A stretch of DNA of 64,000 nt, from contig NC_037668.1 in assembly GCF_003255815.1 (NCBI RefSeq), positions 13,416,059 to 13,480,058 of the forward strand. The letters run 5' to 3'. How positions within the stretch are numbered: the first letter of the stretch is position 1; each line of letters opens with the position of its first letter. Under the pieces are notes generated by a model. The model ran no database searches, was not told the origin of the DNA, and saw nothing but the letters and a program-made list of their open reading frames with translations. The stretch comes from Theropithecus gelada (taxonomy: Eukaryota > Chordata > Mammalia > Primates > Cercopithecidae). A program made the position numbers and the translations under genes. Shown here piece by piece: positions 1 to 10,179 of this stretch.

Positions 1-56
1 TGGGCCCAGACCAGTACTGAAACTCACAACTGTCACCTACGGCTCCAGTTAAATTG

Positions 57-166
57 CGTTTTTTTTTTTTTTTTTTTTTGAGACAGGGTCTCACTCTGTC
101 ACCCAGGCTGGAGTGCAGTGGTGTGATCTAGGCTTACCGCAAGTTCCGCCTCCCAGGTTCATGCCA
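57..166 (-). mobile_element. 5'-truncated Alu with target-site duplication
   Basis: A T-run followed by 'gagacagggtctcactctg' marks the 3' end of a minus-strand Alu. The copy stops after about 90 bases of Alu body. It is bracketed by GCTCCAGTTAAATT (42-55) and GCTCTAGTTAAATT (167-180), a 14-base duplication with one difference, so this is a truncated insertion and not a later deletion. Confidence 0.85.
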
Positions 167-180
167 GCTCTAGTTAAATT

Positions 181-800
181 TTTACAATGAGGCTCCTTCT
201 TCTCAATCAGCCTACTAGTCTTAAAACAAGTTTGAAATAGGGACTGTCTTAAAATAGGCTTCCCAAGAGGCCAAGATTTGCTAGGACTCCAGTTTGTGGT
301 CAAATGGGGACCAGCAGAGTACAGACAGCATTGCTGGTCCAGGAGAAGGCAACAATACAGGGAGATGCCATATTTTTTTATCAATCTCCAAACAGTTAGC
401 TCAGTGAATATTCAAATTGGTGATGAAGTACTTGTTTCTCCAAGCAAGTGACAGGCAAAATTGGAAAAGTTGCCTTGGTTGTATAAATAATTGTGTGCTC
501 AGATTGAATTTGAGGGTACACAGGTGCAGCCTCCAGTGGAGGAGATTCTAAGAACAGAAGATTCTAAGAGGATGCAATTATGGAACTTGATATCTTCCCC
601 ACCTTTCTTTTCTTTTTTCCTATTTTCACTAGTCTTGTTATCCTAGCCCCATACGTCAATATACATACAACTAAGAGAGGCAATATCAATGCAAAAGACA
701 CAATATCTATACAATGAAATTATATGACGCCTATTGCTAAAGGTACTTTAACTTCACATCATGTAGCCCAATAAGGTGAATGCCGCCCACCTACCAAGGG
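181..800. other. Unassigned unique-looking sequence
   Basis: No repeat family or gene recognised. The open frames here are short and show no family resemblance. A pyrimidine-rich tract lies at 598-625. Confidence 0.5.
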
Positions 801-1207
801 TATTAGTCAGCTCAGGCTGACATAGAAAAATACCAAAGGTTGGGTGGCTTAACAATAGACATTTTCTCAAAGTTCTGGAGGCCAGAAGTTCTCCTTGAGT
901 CTTTTGTGAGGTTGGATGTGCTAGCAGGGTTGGTTTCTGGGGAGGCCTCTCTTCCTGGTTTGCGGAAAGCCACTTTCTTGCTGTGTCCTCCCATAGTCTT
1001 TCCTCTGTGCCTGCCCAGAGAAAGAGAGACATTCTGTGGTGCCCTTCCTCTTCATATATGGACACCATTCCTACCAGATTAGGGCCCCACTGGTATGACC
1101 TCATTAACATTAATTACCATATTAAAAACCCTATCTCAAAATACAGTCAACTTGGGGGTTAAGCTTTCAACATGTGAATTCACAGGGAAACATTTCAGTC
1201 TATAACA
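801..1207 (-). mobile_element. MLT1-type LTR (ERVL-MaLR)
   Basis: The left end 'tattagtcagctcaggctg' and the right end 'cagtctataaca' are the reverse-complemented 3' and 5' ends of an MLT1-class LTR. Internal landmarks of the family fit: 'gggtggctta', 'gttctggaggcc', 'ttcttgctgtgtcctc', and a late 'tatgacctcatt'. It is an ancient, diverged solo LTR with no internal retroviral sequence beside it. The subfamily cannot be set by eye. Confidence 0.8.
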
Positions 1208-1800
1208 TCAAGCAATACGGATGATCCTCAGATTGTCTACCTCTTAAAACCTGTGACATTTGCCTGGTGATGCGGCCAGAAATAAGTTGTTACCAAGGCT
1301 GCTATTATTGCTAATTACATGATTAGGAAAGCACACCTGAGCTGGTTTGCATGACATATAGGAAAGAGTGCAGATCAAACAGGTATGAAATAAAAACAGG
1401 GGAAAATGGTAGCAAACAAAACAGTGCTCTTTGAGTCATGAATCTAGGAAGGACTGAAATCATGCAATTTCAAGGAAATCCTCTTATCAGGGGAAATGAC
1501 TTGACAAGGTTCCCAAACTAGGGAGAAAAGTTTGGTGTGGATTAAGGTCCACACCTGACAGTTCAGGATAACGTGAGTTCTTGGCTAATCAGCTATATGG
1601 TGTGAGAGACAGATCAGCAGTCAAAGAAAACTCTAAGATTTCTGGACTGAGCATATGTAAGGATGGAGTTTCCATCAACTTACGTGAGAAAACTGCAGGT
1701 GCACCATGTTGCAGGAGGAAGAGGAGAGATCAGTACCAGGCCTCAAATCCTTGCTTGAGAGAGGTTTCCATTCCCCCATCTCCATTTCTGCATCCCTTTG
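1208..1800. other. Unassigned, probably includes an ancient repeat
   Basis: The stretch around 1605-1700 (phrases such as 'ggatggagtttccatcaact') reads like a very old interspersed repeat, but I cannot name it. No gene is seen. Confidence 0.35.
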
Positions 1801-2810
1801 GGTCTTTTGTGAGGTTGGATGCAGAGGTGTTGGTGCTTGGCCACTTCTCCCCGTGGACATCTCTCCTCTCACCTCCTTTGACAGCCATGTCTATGGCCTT
1901 GTCCTGATGACATCTCCCAGCACGATGTCTATTGTGAGATGTGGCCAGCAGCCTGCAATGCAACAGGGCTCTCTCTTTGTTCCCAGGCAGATGAGCAGGT
2001 TGAGAAATAATAGACACACACAAGATAGTGAAAGCTAGGTCCAGGGGGGGTCACTGCCTTCTGGTCCCATGATGCTGCCAGTGCACTGGGTATACCAGCA
2101 TTTATTATTAAGTTTAGTGAGGGCAGGGGTAGGTTAGTGAGGGATTTAGGATCATTTGATTATGAGGTGAGATGGTCACATGGGGATGAAGTAATTCTTT
2201 AACATAACATCTGTATGCAGAAGTACAGTATACAGAGGTAAGAATTTACAATATAGTATATGCATCAGTAATTTCTAACAGAGCCTTAAAACAGAAACAC
2301 AGTCTTTCCATAACCTATGATTAGCAAGATATTAATCAGCAGTAACAGTTGCAGCAAAAGCTGGTTACAAACAATCCATAGAAACAGGCTGTGAAGCTAG
2401 ACAACCGGTTAGACCAGAAATTCTCAGAAGGGAGTATTCCTTAAGCCTAAAGAGGCCTAGAAGAGCCGTGGCAAGATGAGGGCGTTTATAGCCCTATCTT
2501 TTCCATATGGACAGGCACCCCCCATGCATCCGTTTATAGGCTCTCCACAGGGGTGGCATTCCATTGCCAGAGCTATGAACATCTGCTTTTCTGGAATAGG
2601 AATCTTGGTGATGTGAAACCCCGCTGACTGCTCATCCCTTCAAAGGCTCTCTGCAGGGGAAAACACATCACGCACTGTTGGCTCATTCTGGCAGTCCAAC
2701 CTGGCATTGTCTTTGTCTTTACACAATCCTGCATGCAACTTTGTATTTATAATAATCAGGAGCATTTCATCTTTTATTCCATAGCAATAGTTTCAGGGGC
2801 TCTCCCTACA
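1801..2810 (-). mobile_element. Long ERV2/HERV-K-type LTR (MER11-like)
   Basis: Read on the minus strand, the element begins at 2810 with TGTAGGGAGAGCCCCTGAA and continues for about 1 kb through text typical of the long class II LTRs of the MER11/MER9 group. The polyadenylation-type word AATAAA is present, followed by a terminal region near 1900-2040. The far (3') boundary is uncertain and is placed between about 1700 and 1820. No internal gag/pol/env sequence adjoins it, so it is a solo LTR. Assignment to MER11 is from memory of the family and is moderate. Confidence 0.65.
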
Positions 2811-3476
2811 GATGTCGTTTTGCAAAAGTGATCTCAAAATCAACTCTGAGCTGAAGCCAGGGTGAGGTCACTCACTCCTTGATTTGTGTGGCCTTGGTGG
2901 GCCCCAGGAGCACTTCACTGCTTCTCAGAAGAGTACATCTTTTGCATGGAGCTCTTCATCTGAGGGAAGCAGGGAGGAAATGGCCTGTGGAGAGGGAAGG
3001 GAGGGCTGCACCAGGGAGCCTAGGTGGGCAGATCTAGGCTCTCAAGGCAAAGAACATTTACCACCTGAGAGGTTTTACTCAGTTACTATTGTTAATTTAG
3101 GATCTCATCAACAAAAATGGTATAGAAATTTGTTTTCTCATTGGTTATATGTGCACCTACATAATACCATGGTTTTTGCCTCTTGGCTTAGAAGCCTACA
3201 ATATTTAATATCTCTCTAGCCCTTTACAGAAAAATGTTTACTGAACTCTGCAGAGAACAATGCCGCATGCTTTATGGAAAGGGACACTTAGGAATCTCCT
3301 TTGCTAATTTTTTTGTGTTGGATGTTTTTCCTGGCAACAATAAATTTCCTTTCTTGGCTTGTAATGAGTAGTCTCTGGTTGGTTGTCACCTGCAATGGAA
3401 CAATACTTACGGAAACCTCAAAGTAGAAAAATCCTAGAAGAAAACCTAAGAAATACCATTCTTACTTTTTTCTTTC
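2811..3476. other. Unassigned sequence
   Basis: No repeat or gene recognised. It ends in a purine-rich stretch immediately before the poly-T head of the next Alu. Confidence 0.45.
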
Positions 3477-3777
3477 TTTTTTTTTTTTTTTTTGAGACGG
3501 AGTCTCGCTCTGTCGCCCAGGCTGCAGTGAAGTCAGTGGCACTCTCGACTCACACTGCAAGCTCTGCCTCCCCAGTCCACTTCATTCTCCTGCCTCAGCC
3601 TCCCGAGTAGCTGGGACTACAGGTACCCACCACTACGCCTGACTAATTTTTTGTATTTTTAGTAGAGACGGAATTTCACCGTGTTAGCCAGGATGGTCTC
3701 CATCTCCAGATCTTGTGATCCACCCACCTCGGCCTCCCAAAGTGCTGGGATTACAGGCGTGAGCTACCGTGCCCAGC
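3477..3777 (-). mobile_element. Full-length Alu (AluY/S-like)
   Basis: A T-run, then 'gagacggagtctcgctctg', through to 'gtgagctaccgtgcccagct' covers both Alu monomers on the minus strand. The phrase 'caccgtgttagccagg' is of the AluY type. Confidence 0.9.
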
Positions 3778-3789
3778 TGTCTCTCTCTC

Positions 3790-3965
3790 TAGAGACCATC
3801 CTGGCCAACATGGTGAAACCCCATCTCTACTAAAAATACAAAAATTAGATGGGGGTAGTGGCGCGTGCCTGTAATTCCGGCTACTTGGGAGGCTGAGATA
3901 GGAGAATTGCTTGAACCAGAGTTGGAGGCTGGGATCGCGCCACTGCACTCCAGCCGCGACGGAGT
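3790..3965 (+). mobile_element. Partial Alu, facing the preceding one
   Basis: It begins inside the left monomer at 'agagaccatcctggccaac' and runs through the right monomer to 'cactgcactccagc'. It lies head-to-head with the minus-strand Alu at 3477-3777, with only a short CT tract between, so the pair could fold into a long hairpin. Confidence 0.85.
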
Positions 3966-4003
3966 GAGAGGGAGAAAGAGGGAGAGGGAGACAGGGGGGT
4001 GGG

Positions 4004-4037
<34 letters not shown>
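3966..4037. repeat. GA/GGGAGA simple repeat
   Basis: A purine tract that passes from irregular GGGAGA units into an uninterrupted (GA)n run at about 4005-4036. It grew from the tail of the adjacent Alu. Confidence 0.9.
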
Positions 4038-4039
<2 letters not shown>

Positions 4040-4943
4040 CCCCAGAATCCTGGAGGACCTTGATTTAGGTCCTCATGTCGTAGGCGAGACACCGAAGAGA
4101 GGAGGGTAAAGTTGGTCTCACTCTGCGTTTCCATGAGAGCATATGCTGGAGCATGTGCTGGATAGAAGAAACTTGCCAGCGGTTCAAGCATTTTTAAAGT
4201 GGAAGAAACCCTCCATAGGACAGGTTCGAACCACTCACCTCCGAACTTGGAAGCAAGTCGCTCCGGCCTCACTTTGCAGAGCACGCGCCCATCCAACGCT
4301 AGGCGGAGCCACTGCCTTTTGTAGAACAATTGTGCAGGCTCCAAAGCCTTAGAAAACCGGAGAGGTGCATCTTGCCGGCTACGATTGAAACCCATGCATT
4401 GAATGATTCCGAAGCTAGGAGGGCAGCGGAATGGCCTTCGCCCCATCCTGCCCCTCGCCGGCGTCAGAGCCACCGTCCTGGGAAAAGCCCGGGTCCGCGA
4501 CTTCCCAAAGGAAGCAGAACGCCCGTGGGCTCTAGTGATGGTTCTTCCCGTTCTTGGCTCCGCCTTCACCCGACTCTACGCTGCTTGGGCTCCACTAGCT
4601 CAACTCGGCTTTGGTCGGTGGGGCGGGAGAGAGAAAGGGTGAAAAGCAGAAACACGGAGAGGCGGGAGAGAAGCAGAGGAGGTGCGGATGAGGACAGAGA
4701 GACCACCCGAGAGAGGCCGGTGCAGGGAGGCCCAGGCTGGAGTGGAGGAGATGAGAATTATTTTCGTCCCGTATTAGGATTGGGAGGAAGGGAGGGAAAA
4801 GCAGAGCGGGCATGAAAGGGAGAAAAACGTGAACCACGTGAACCCCCTTTGGCTGGCTGGGAACAAAGCCACCTAATAATCGAAATGTATTGACGTCAAA
4901 ACTGCTAGAGCAAGCACAGGCATTGCCGCTTGGCCTGTGGCTC
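4038..4943. other. GC-rich 5' flank of the tRNA-His gene
   Basis: CpG-bearing sequence without recognised repeats. Overlapping open frames exist on both strands, but none resembles a known protein, and they are what GC-rich DNA gives by chance. A palindromic GGTTCGAACC at 4223-4232 looks like a pol III B box, but no tRNA cloverleaf closes around it. Confidence 0.5.
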
Positions 4944-5015
4944 GCCGTGATCGTATAGTGGTTAGTACTCTGCGTTGTGGCCGCAGCAACCTCGGTTCGA
5001 ATCCGAGTCACGGCA
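4944..5015 (+). tRNA. tRNA-His-GTG: tRNA-His (anticodon GTG)
   Basis: A 72-base gene folding into a complete cloverleaf. The acceptor stem GCCGTGA pairs perfectly with TCACGGC (5008-5014), followed by discriminator A. The anticodon stem CTGCG/CGCAG encloses loop TTGTGGC with anticodon GTG at 4977-4979. The T arm is CTCGG-TTCGAAT-CCGAG. The internal pol III A box (around 4951-4962) and B box GGTTCGAATCC (4994-5004) are intact, and there is no intron. As in other nuclear tRNA-His genes, the extra G at position -1 is not encoded (base 4943 is C), so it would be added after transcription. By memory it matches the standard primate tRNA-His sequence. The first TTTT downstream is at 5047-5050, about 32 bases past the end. 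The gene decodes CAC/CAU and probably belongs to a multicopy cluster. Confidence 0.97.
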
Positions 5016-5478
5016 AAGTTGTTCGTCCAGGCAGTCACTTGATCCCTTTTGCTCCCCGCAACCAAGCGCGTCAGGGTAAGGCAGAAATGTATTCTGCAAC
5101 ATTCTCTTCCAACAACTTTAGGGTGCCGTTTCAATTTCCAAATCTATGGCATATCAAATTCATCTCCTGACCACAGCAAGCTTAGCATCTACTAATGTCC
5201 GGATCCCCAGAAAACTTCTCTATAGTGTAAACACACTGGCAAGAGTTACTTCTCTGCTGTTCAACACCTAAGGGCCCTGTACCTCCCTCCATTTCTTCCC
5301 TACTCCTCTCTCACTGTGTCTCCTTCTCTGTCCTTCTCTCTCCCCTCCGGTACAGCTGAGAATCCCAGAGACACCTGAAACAGAAAAGTGGACAGGTGCA
5401 GTCTAATCTATGTCCAAGAACCCAGGTTCTGTGTTGAAAATCTATGTCAGCCCTTGCCTGACCTTGGGTAAGTATCTT
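5016..5478. other. Unassigned sequence downstream of tRNA-His
   Basis: Ordinary composition with a pyrimidine-rich tract at about 5281-5350. No gene or repeat recognised. Confidence 0.45.
5047..5050 (+). terminator. Possible distal pol III terminator of tRNA-His
   Basis: The first run of four T residues after the tRNA body. It is further away than the usual few bases, so a longer 3' trailer or read-through is expected if this is the stop. Confidence 0.4.
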
Positions 5479-5495
5479 AAATTTTATGTGCCTCT

Positions 5496-5792
5496 GGTCG
5501 GGCGCGGTGGCTCAAGCCTGTAATCCCAGCACTTTGGGAGGCCGAGACGGGCGGATCACGAGGTCAGGAGATCGAGACCATCCTGGCTAACACGGTGAAA
5601 CCCCGTCTCTACTAAAAAATACAAAAATCTAGCCGGGCGAGGTGGTGAGCGCCTGTAGTCCCAGCTACTCGGGAGGCTGAGGCAGGAGAATGGCGTAAAC
5701 CCGGGAGGCGGAGCTTGCAGTGAGCTGAGATCCGGCCACTGCAGTCCAGCCTGGGCAACAGAGCAAGACTCCGTCTCAAAAAAAAAAAAAAA
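5496..5792 (+). mobile_element. AluY of Old World monkey type, with perfect TSD
   Basis: A complete Alu with a 16-base identical target-site duplication AAATTTTATGTGCCTC at 5479-5494 and 5793-5808. It carries 'ggctcaagcctgtaatccc', 'ctagccgggcgaggtgg' and 'gagatccggccactgca', variants I associate with cercopithecine AluY lineages. The unmutated TSD and low divergence indicate a recent insertion. It is one of two such copies that point to an Old World monkey genome. Confidence 0.85.
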
Positions 5793-6204
5793 AAATTTTA
5801 TGTGCCTCAGCATTTTTCTATGGAAGGATGGGCCACTTCCCGAACTCTGCCTTACACTGCTGTCGTCAGACATGCCTGGATTTACTGACTATTCAATCAA
5901 TAATGTAATCACTAGAATTATAAAAATCATTCTCATTGTTCTCTGCCTTATTTGTGAACAATCATTCTCCAGATTGTTTTCACTTTACCTTTGCTTCTTC
6001 TAGAACTTCATGTCGATGAAATCACAGTGCATCTACTCTGTTCTATGTGCTTCTTTCTCTCTGCATAATGTCTCTGGCTCTATCCATTGCTGAGTGCAGC
6101 ACATGTTCATTCCTCTTTCATTGCTGAGTAGTATTCCATTGCAGGGAAATAGCACAGTTTGTTTGCCATTCCCGCCCCACCCCTACCCCTATAATGAGTG
6201 TTTG

Positions 6205-6276
6205 GGTATTGGCTATTCTGAATAAACCGGTATTGGCTATTCTGAATAAACCGGTATTGGCTGTTCTGAATAAACC
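6205..6276. repeat. 24-bp tandem repeat, three copies
   Basis: The unit GGTATTGGCTATTCTGAATAAACC is repeated at 6205-6228, 6229-6252 and 6253-6276, with one A-to-G change in the third copy. It lies inside the old L1, so it is a local amplification of L1 sequence. Confidence 0.95.
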
Positions 6277-7071
6277 TGCTTTGAACATTCTTCCCACAAG
6301 AGATATTGAGGGTGTCTGTTTTCATGTCTCTTGGGGGAAAACCTAGGTGCAGAATTGCAAATACCAAAGAGTGGGATATGTTCAAGTTCATAAAAACTGA
6401 CAAAACTTGTCCCAAAGTAGTAGTGTCATTTTACATTTCCACCAATGAATGACATATGAGAGTTGTGGTTATTCTTCATCTTCTCCAAGATTGGGTATTT
6501 CCTCTCCTCATAAATTTAGCCATGCTACTGGGAGTTATAGTGGTGTCTCAATGTGGTTTCAATTTCCATTTTCCTGTGTGTACCTTTTATTCTAAAGTAT
6601 CTGTTCAAGTCTTTTACCCATCTAGCACATTTGGTTGTTTTTTTTTTTTTTTTAAATTTCCAGTTAGGAAGATCTCACTATACATTATAGTTACAGGGTT
6701 TGGGGGTCAGATAGGTTTTGTGACTATTTTCTCCTCATCTGAGGCTGGCTTGTTTCTTCATTTTCTATGTGGCGTCTTCTGATGAGAAGATATGGCTAAT
6801 GTTCATGAAATCGAATTTATCAAGTCTTTCCTTTTTACATGTTTTTTTCTGTGCCCTGTTTAATAAATCTTGTCTACCAACAAGTCACAAAGTATCCTCA
6901 AAATGCTTTATACCTTTAGCTTTTAAGTTTTGGTCTATAATGTGCCTCAAGTTACTTTTGAGTGTAGTGTGAGGAGGAAATAACCTTTTTGGTCTCCCTC
7001 TTCCCCCATATGAAAGTCCATTAATTGAAACTATTTCTTTTGCCTCATTGAACTGCTTTTATTGAAAACCT

Positions 7072-7310
7072 ATGGCCAGTCATGGTGGCTCATGCCTGTA
7101 ATCCCAGCACTGTGAGAGGCTGAGGCTGGTAAGTCACTTGAGCCCAGGAGTTGGAGACCAGTCTGGGCAACATGGCAAAACCTCATGTCTACTAAAAGGT
7201 GCCTGTAGTATGAGCTACCTGGGAGGCTGAGGCAGGAGGATCCTTTCAGCCTGGGAAGCAGAGTGAGACCTTGTCTCAGAAAACGAAACAAAATTAACAA
7301 ACAAACAAAA
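7072..7310 (+). mobile_element. Alu (J-like) with internal deletion
   Basis: 'catggtggctcatgcctgta' to 'gagaccttgtctcag' with an AAC-rich tail. Part of the middle of the left and right monomers is missing around 7195-7240. It is old and diverged. Confidence 0.8.
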
Positions 7311-7470
7311 AACCTATGGACTATATAGCTGTGGGTCAATTTCAGGTCTCCCAAGTCAGTCTGTTGATGTACTTGTGTCTCCCAATGCCGCTTGCACACT
7401 GCCTTGTTTATAACAGCTTAGAGTGAGTCTGAAAGTCAGGTTGTGCAAGTCCTCTGGTTTTGTTCTTTTT

Positions 7471-7850
7471 CACACAGCACAATAACCTTTGAAATAGGTC
7501 ATAATTCATGTAACCATCACATAGATCAAGATATGCTGTCACTTCATCCCTCTCATTTCAGTGTGGGACACATGTCCTTGCTCACCTATGTTGATTGCCC
7601 CCTTGGGGCCAAGGATCCTCTCTTCTACCCTCTGATGAGAATAAATCTCCAGTTGTCTGCAGGGAGGATGAACATGCAGAAAGTCCACAACACTCAGCAC
7701 AAAGTCCAGATTTTAGTGGTGGGGTTGGTTGGAAGGAAACTCATGTTTCAGGCCTTTCAAAATCTTAGGGAAAGTTTTCTTTATTTCTAACTGTGAAATG
7801 TACAAAGCTTTGGGTCATTTAGAATTTCTTATTCTTCTAGAAAGATCACA
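7471..7850. other. Probable further L1 remnant, not gene-bearing
   Basis: 'aataggtcataattcatgtaa' and nearby text resemble old L1 sequence, but I cannot fix the boundaries. No gene is seen. Confidence 0.35.
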
Positions 7851-8220
7851 GGAGGCCTAATGTTTGTGTCCCCCCAAAATGCCTTGGTTGAAACTCTAAC
7901 CTTCCCCCACCCACCCCTGGAAAGTGTTAAAATTAGGAGGAGGGGCCTTTGGGAGGTAATTAGATCCAGAAGGTGGAGTCCTCCTGAGTGGGATTAGTGC
8001 CCCTATAAAAGGGACACTAGAGAGCTCTCTCAGCCTCTTTCAGCCACTTGCAGATGCAATGGGAAGATGGCATCTATAAGCAGGAAGAGGTTCCTTACCA
8101 TAACCCTACCATGCTGGCACCTTAATCTTAGACTTCCAAACTCCAGAACTGTGAGGAATGTCTGTTGTGGATGAGCTACCCAGTTTATGGTACATTGTTA
8201 TGGAAGCTCCAACTAAGACA
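7851..8220 (+). mobile_element. MLT1/MST-type LTR (ERVL-MaLR)
   Basis: It starts near 'ctaatgtttgtgtcccccc' and ends with 'ccaactaagaca'. The internal family words include 'ggggcctttgggaggtaatt', 'gggattagtgcccctataaa' and 'ccagaactgtgaggaa'. A solo LTR on the plus strand. Confidence 0.85.
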
Positions 8221-8913
8221 GAGAAGGAGTCCCATGGAGGGTGTCTAATTTTTGATGCTGGTCCTTGAGTTCTTCGAGTGGGATGTTGCAAATTAGAAAC
8301 TGAGGGAGAGCTGACCTTTCCTGCATATGAAAGAAGAGAGTGGAGAGGCAGGGATACAGAATGGGGAAGAATAAGCTGGTACCAGAAAACTGATTTCAGG
8401 GTCTGGCACTTGAACGTCTGATTTTGGAGAAAGAGAAGACACTGGTGGGTATATCCAGAGAAGAAGACCTTCAGTGGAAACAGCAGATGTTTAAAAGCCA
8501 TTCGATTACGTCTTTCACTTGTTTGTGTGTAGACCCTCTTTTCCTATCTTTGTAAGTGTGGCACAGGTGAACTGGATGCGTTTGTCCAATGTATTTTTGG
8601 AATGCACGTGTGAATAAACATGACTGTGTTATACTTCAAATACTCACCCCGGAACCTCATAGACTCCCCTTAGGCTCCGCCAAATGTGCATTGAAAGTAC
8701 AACAGGCCAGTCGTGGGGATTAATTTTCATTGTGCTTTTCTAGGAAGAGGGAGGAGGAGGAAGAGTGGGACAGTCTCAACAACGGTTGCTCTACTCTTAC
8801 CGAATACATGCTTCTCAACAGATCTGCCCTTACTTCAAATAAGAGCAGTTGGAACAAGAAAAGGTGTTCAGTTGTACCCTTGGAATCCATGGAAATCCTG
8901 GGTAGGGAAGCTC
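8221..8913. other. Unassigned sequence
   Basis: No gene or repeat recognised. Composition becomes richer in GC towards the right, leading into the CpG-rich block. Confidence 0.45.
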
Positions 8914-8953
8914 GAGTACCACCAACTGGAAAGAGGGGGATGCCTACTAGCTG
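8914..8953. repeat. Copy 1 of a dispersed ~37-bp motif
   Basis: GTACCACCAACTGGAAAGA followed by a G-run and ATGCCTACTAG. A near-identical copy lies in the same orientation at 10036-10073. The flanks of the two copies do not align. Confidence 0.85.
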
Positions 8954-10035
8954 ATTCGGGGCCCACTGTGGTAGGCTTTGTCCACTTTGGCAAACTGGAG
9001 ACAGGGACTCATCTCACCTTCGCCAGCCACTGGAGGACCGGGAGGACCTTCAGAGGAGGTTAGATCGACTTCATGGTGACTTTAGATCCTGAAACCTCAC
9101 AGGATTTTTCTTCTCTTCCCTTCAATCTCTCTTCCACTAACCCAGCGGGACAGGACTGGCCGCCTTTCTTTCTGGTCAGAAAGGGGTCCCTTGCGGACAG
9201 GACCGAAGTGAGCAGCTTGTTTCCGCTACGTGTCCTTTTGGGCCTTGGCTTCTTGGGAGCTTATGCTGACCGGAGACCTACCTCGGGGCGAGCGGACCAG
9301 CAGGAGCCGGAAAGGGTGGGAAGGGTGCGCACGGGGATGGAGGGTGAGCGCCAGGGGGTCTGGAACCACAGTCACACTCTCCTATCCCCCTCGCACCGCG
9401 CACCTGCCCCCTAGGATGCCGAACGAAGTGGGCCCTAAGGCTTCTCTGCAGGCCCAACCGACAGGCCTGAAGTTCCAGGAGGGGCAAGAGGATCCTCCTT
9501 GAGCGAACCCAGCCTTCGACCTGGCTGGCCCTGGTCAACAGGCTCGGAAGAGGCCGCTTTGGAGGATAGAACGGAAGGAAAGACCTAAAGGTGGAAACCC
9601 AGAGATGTTAAAAGCCTCAAATCCTAAGGTCAACTGTGCTGGGGAGGGAGGGGCTCTCCAGCTGGATCGACCCCTGAGCCTTCATCTGGAAAGTCCTCTG
9701 CATAAGCTCAGAGCAGGACTAGGCGCACCAATACTCAACAAGGGGCAACTTCGCCCTCACACGCCTTCCCCATCCCCGCTGAGACACTAGGCCACGAGTG
9801 GGGGAAGCGGGGAGGGAGAATGTTAACCCCTGGCATCCATCTAGTTAGCGGAGGCAACGGATGCTGCTAAACACCTTATAATCCACCGGAGGCCCTCCCC
9901 CACCCCGAAATAGCTATTCTGCGGAGGTGGAGAAACTCACGTGTAGATCGATGCCCACGCACTTGGCCGACGGGAAATCACGAATTGGTTACCAGTTCGA
10001 TCTTGGCTCTGAGGAAAAATCTCAAGCGTCAGTTT

Positions 10036-10073
10036 GTACCACCAACTAGAAAGACGGGGATGCCTACTAGACT
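10036..10073. repeat. Copy 2 of a dispersed ~37-bp motif
   Basis: GTACCACCAACTAGAAAGA followed by CGGGGATGCCTACTAG. It differs from the copy at 8914-8953 at two positions. It lies about 0.5 kb upstream of the tRNA-Glu pseudogene. Confidence 0.85.
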
Positions 10074-10113
10074 GGACGCCTACGGAAAGCAGCCCGTCTC
10101 GGTTTCCGCATCC

Positions 10114-10179
10114 GTCTGAGTCCTTTATTATGTCGGGGATGCCAAGGTCTGAGTCCTTTATGATGTTCGGGGTGCCCCG
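10114..10179. repeat. 33-bp tandem duplication
   Basis: Two adjacent 33-base units (10114-10146 and 10147-10179), both beginning GTCTGAGTCCTTTAT. They differ at a few positions, and a partial GTCT of a third unit follows. Confidence 0.9.

Larger units (their letters stand above)
6003..7470 (-). mobile_element. Old L1 (L1M-type) fragment, interrupted by an Alu
   Basis: Plus-strand text such as 'ttcattgctgagtagtattcca', 'acatttccaccaatgaatg' and 'gtgtctcaatgtggtttcaa' is the reverse complement of the C-terminal part of L1 ORF2. From 7316 to 7470 the same element resumes ('gaaagtcaggttgtgcaag') after the Alu at 7072-7310. It is highly diverged and non-coding. Confidence 0.8.

Noticed and set aside
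3477..4037. SVA-like composite (Alu pieces next to a GA/CT hexamer-like tract)
   Set aside because: No VNTR or SINE-R part is present. The tract is better explained as Alu tail expansion.
4200..4310. Possible minus-strand tRNA around the palindromic GGTTCGAACC
   Set aside because: A B-box-like core and a CTTCCAA loop word are present, but neither the T stem, the anticodon stem nor the acceptor stem pairs.
3751..4569. 272-codon minus-strand open frame
   Set aside because: Its right part is GC-rich flank and its left part is translated Alu and GA repeat. It is not a gene.
4330..4815. 161-codon plus-strand open frame upstream of tRNA-His
   Set aside because: Arg/Ser/Glu-rich low-complexity product from GC-rich DNA, with an overlapping open frame on the other strand and no family resemblance.
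9935..10015. Possible tRNA around 'ggttaccagttcgatcttgg'
   Set aside because: A 4-bp T-stem can form, but no A box or acceptor stem can be matched.
10036..10073. tRNA-Asn-like T arm in the 37-bp motif (minus strand 'gttggtggta')
   Set aside because: Only about 10 bases resemble tRNA-Asn and the rest does not fold.
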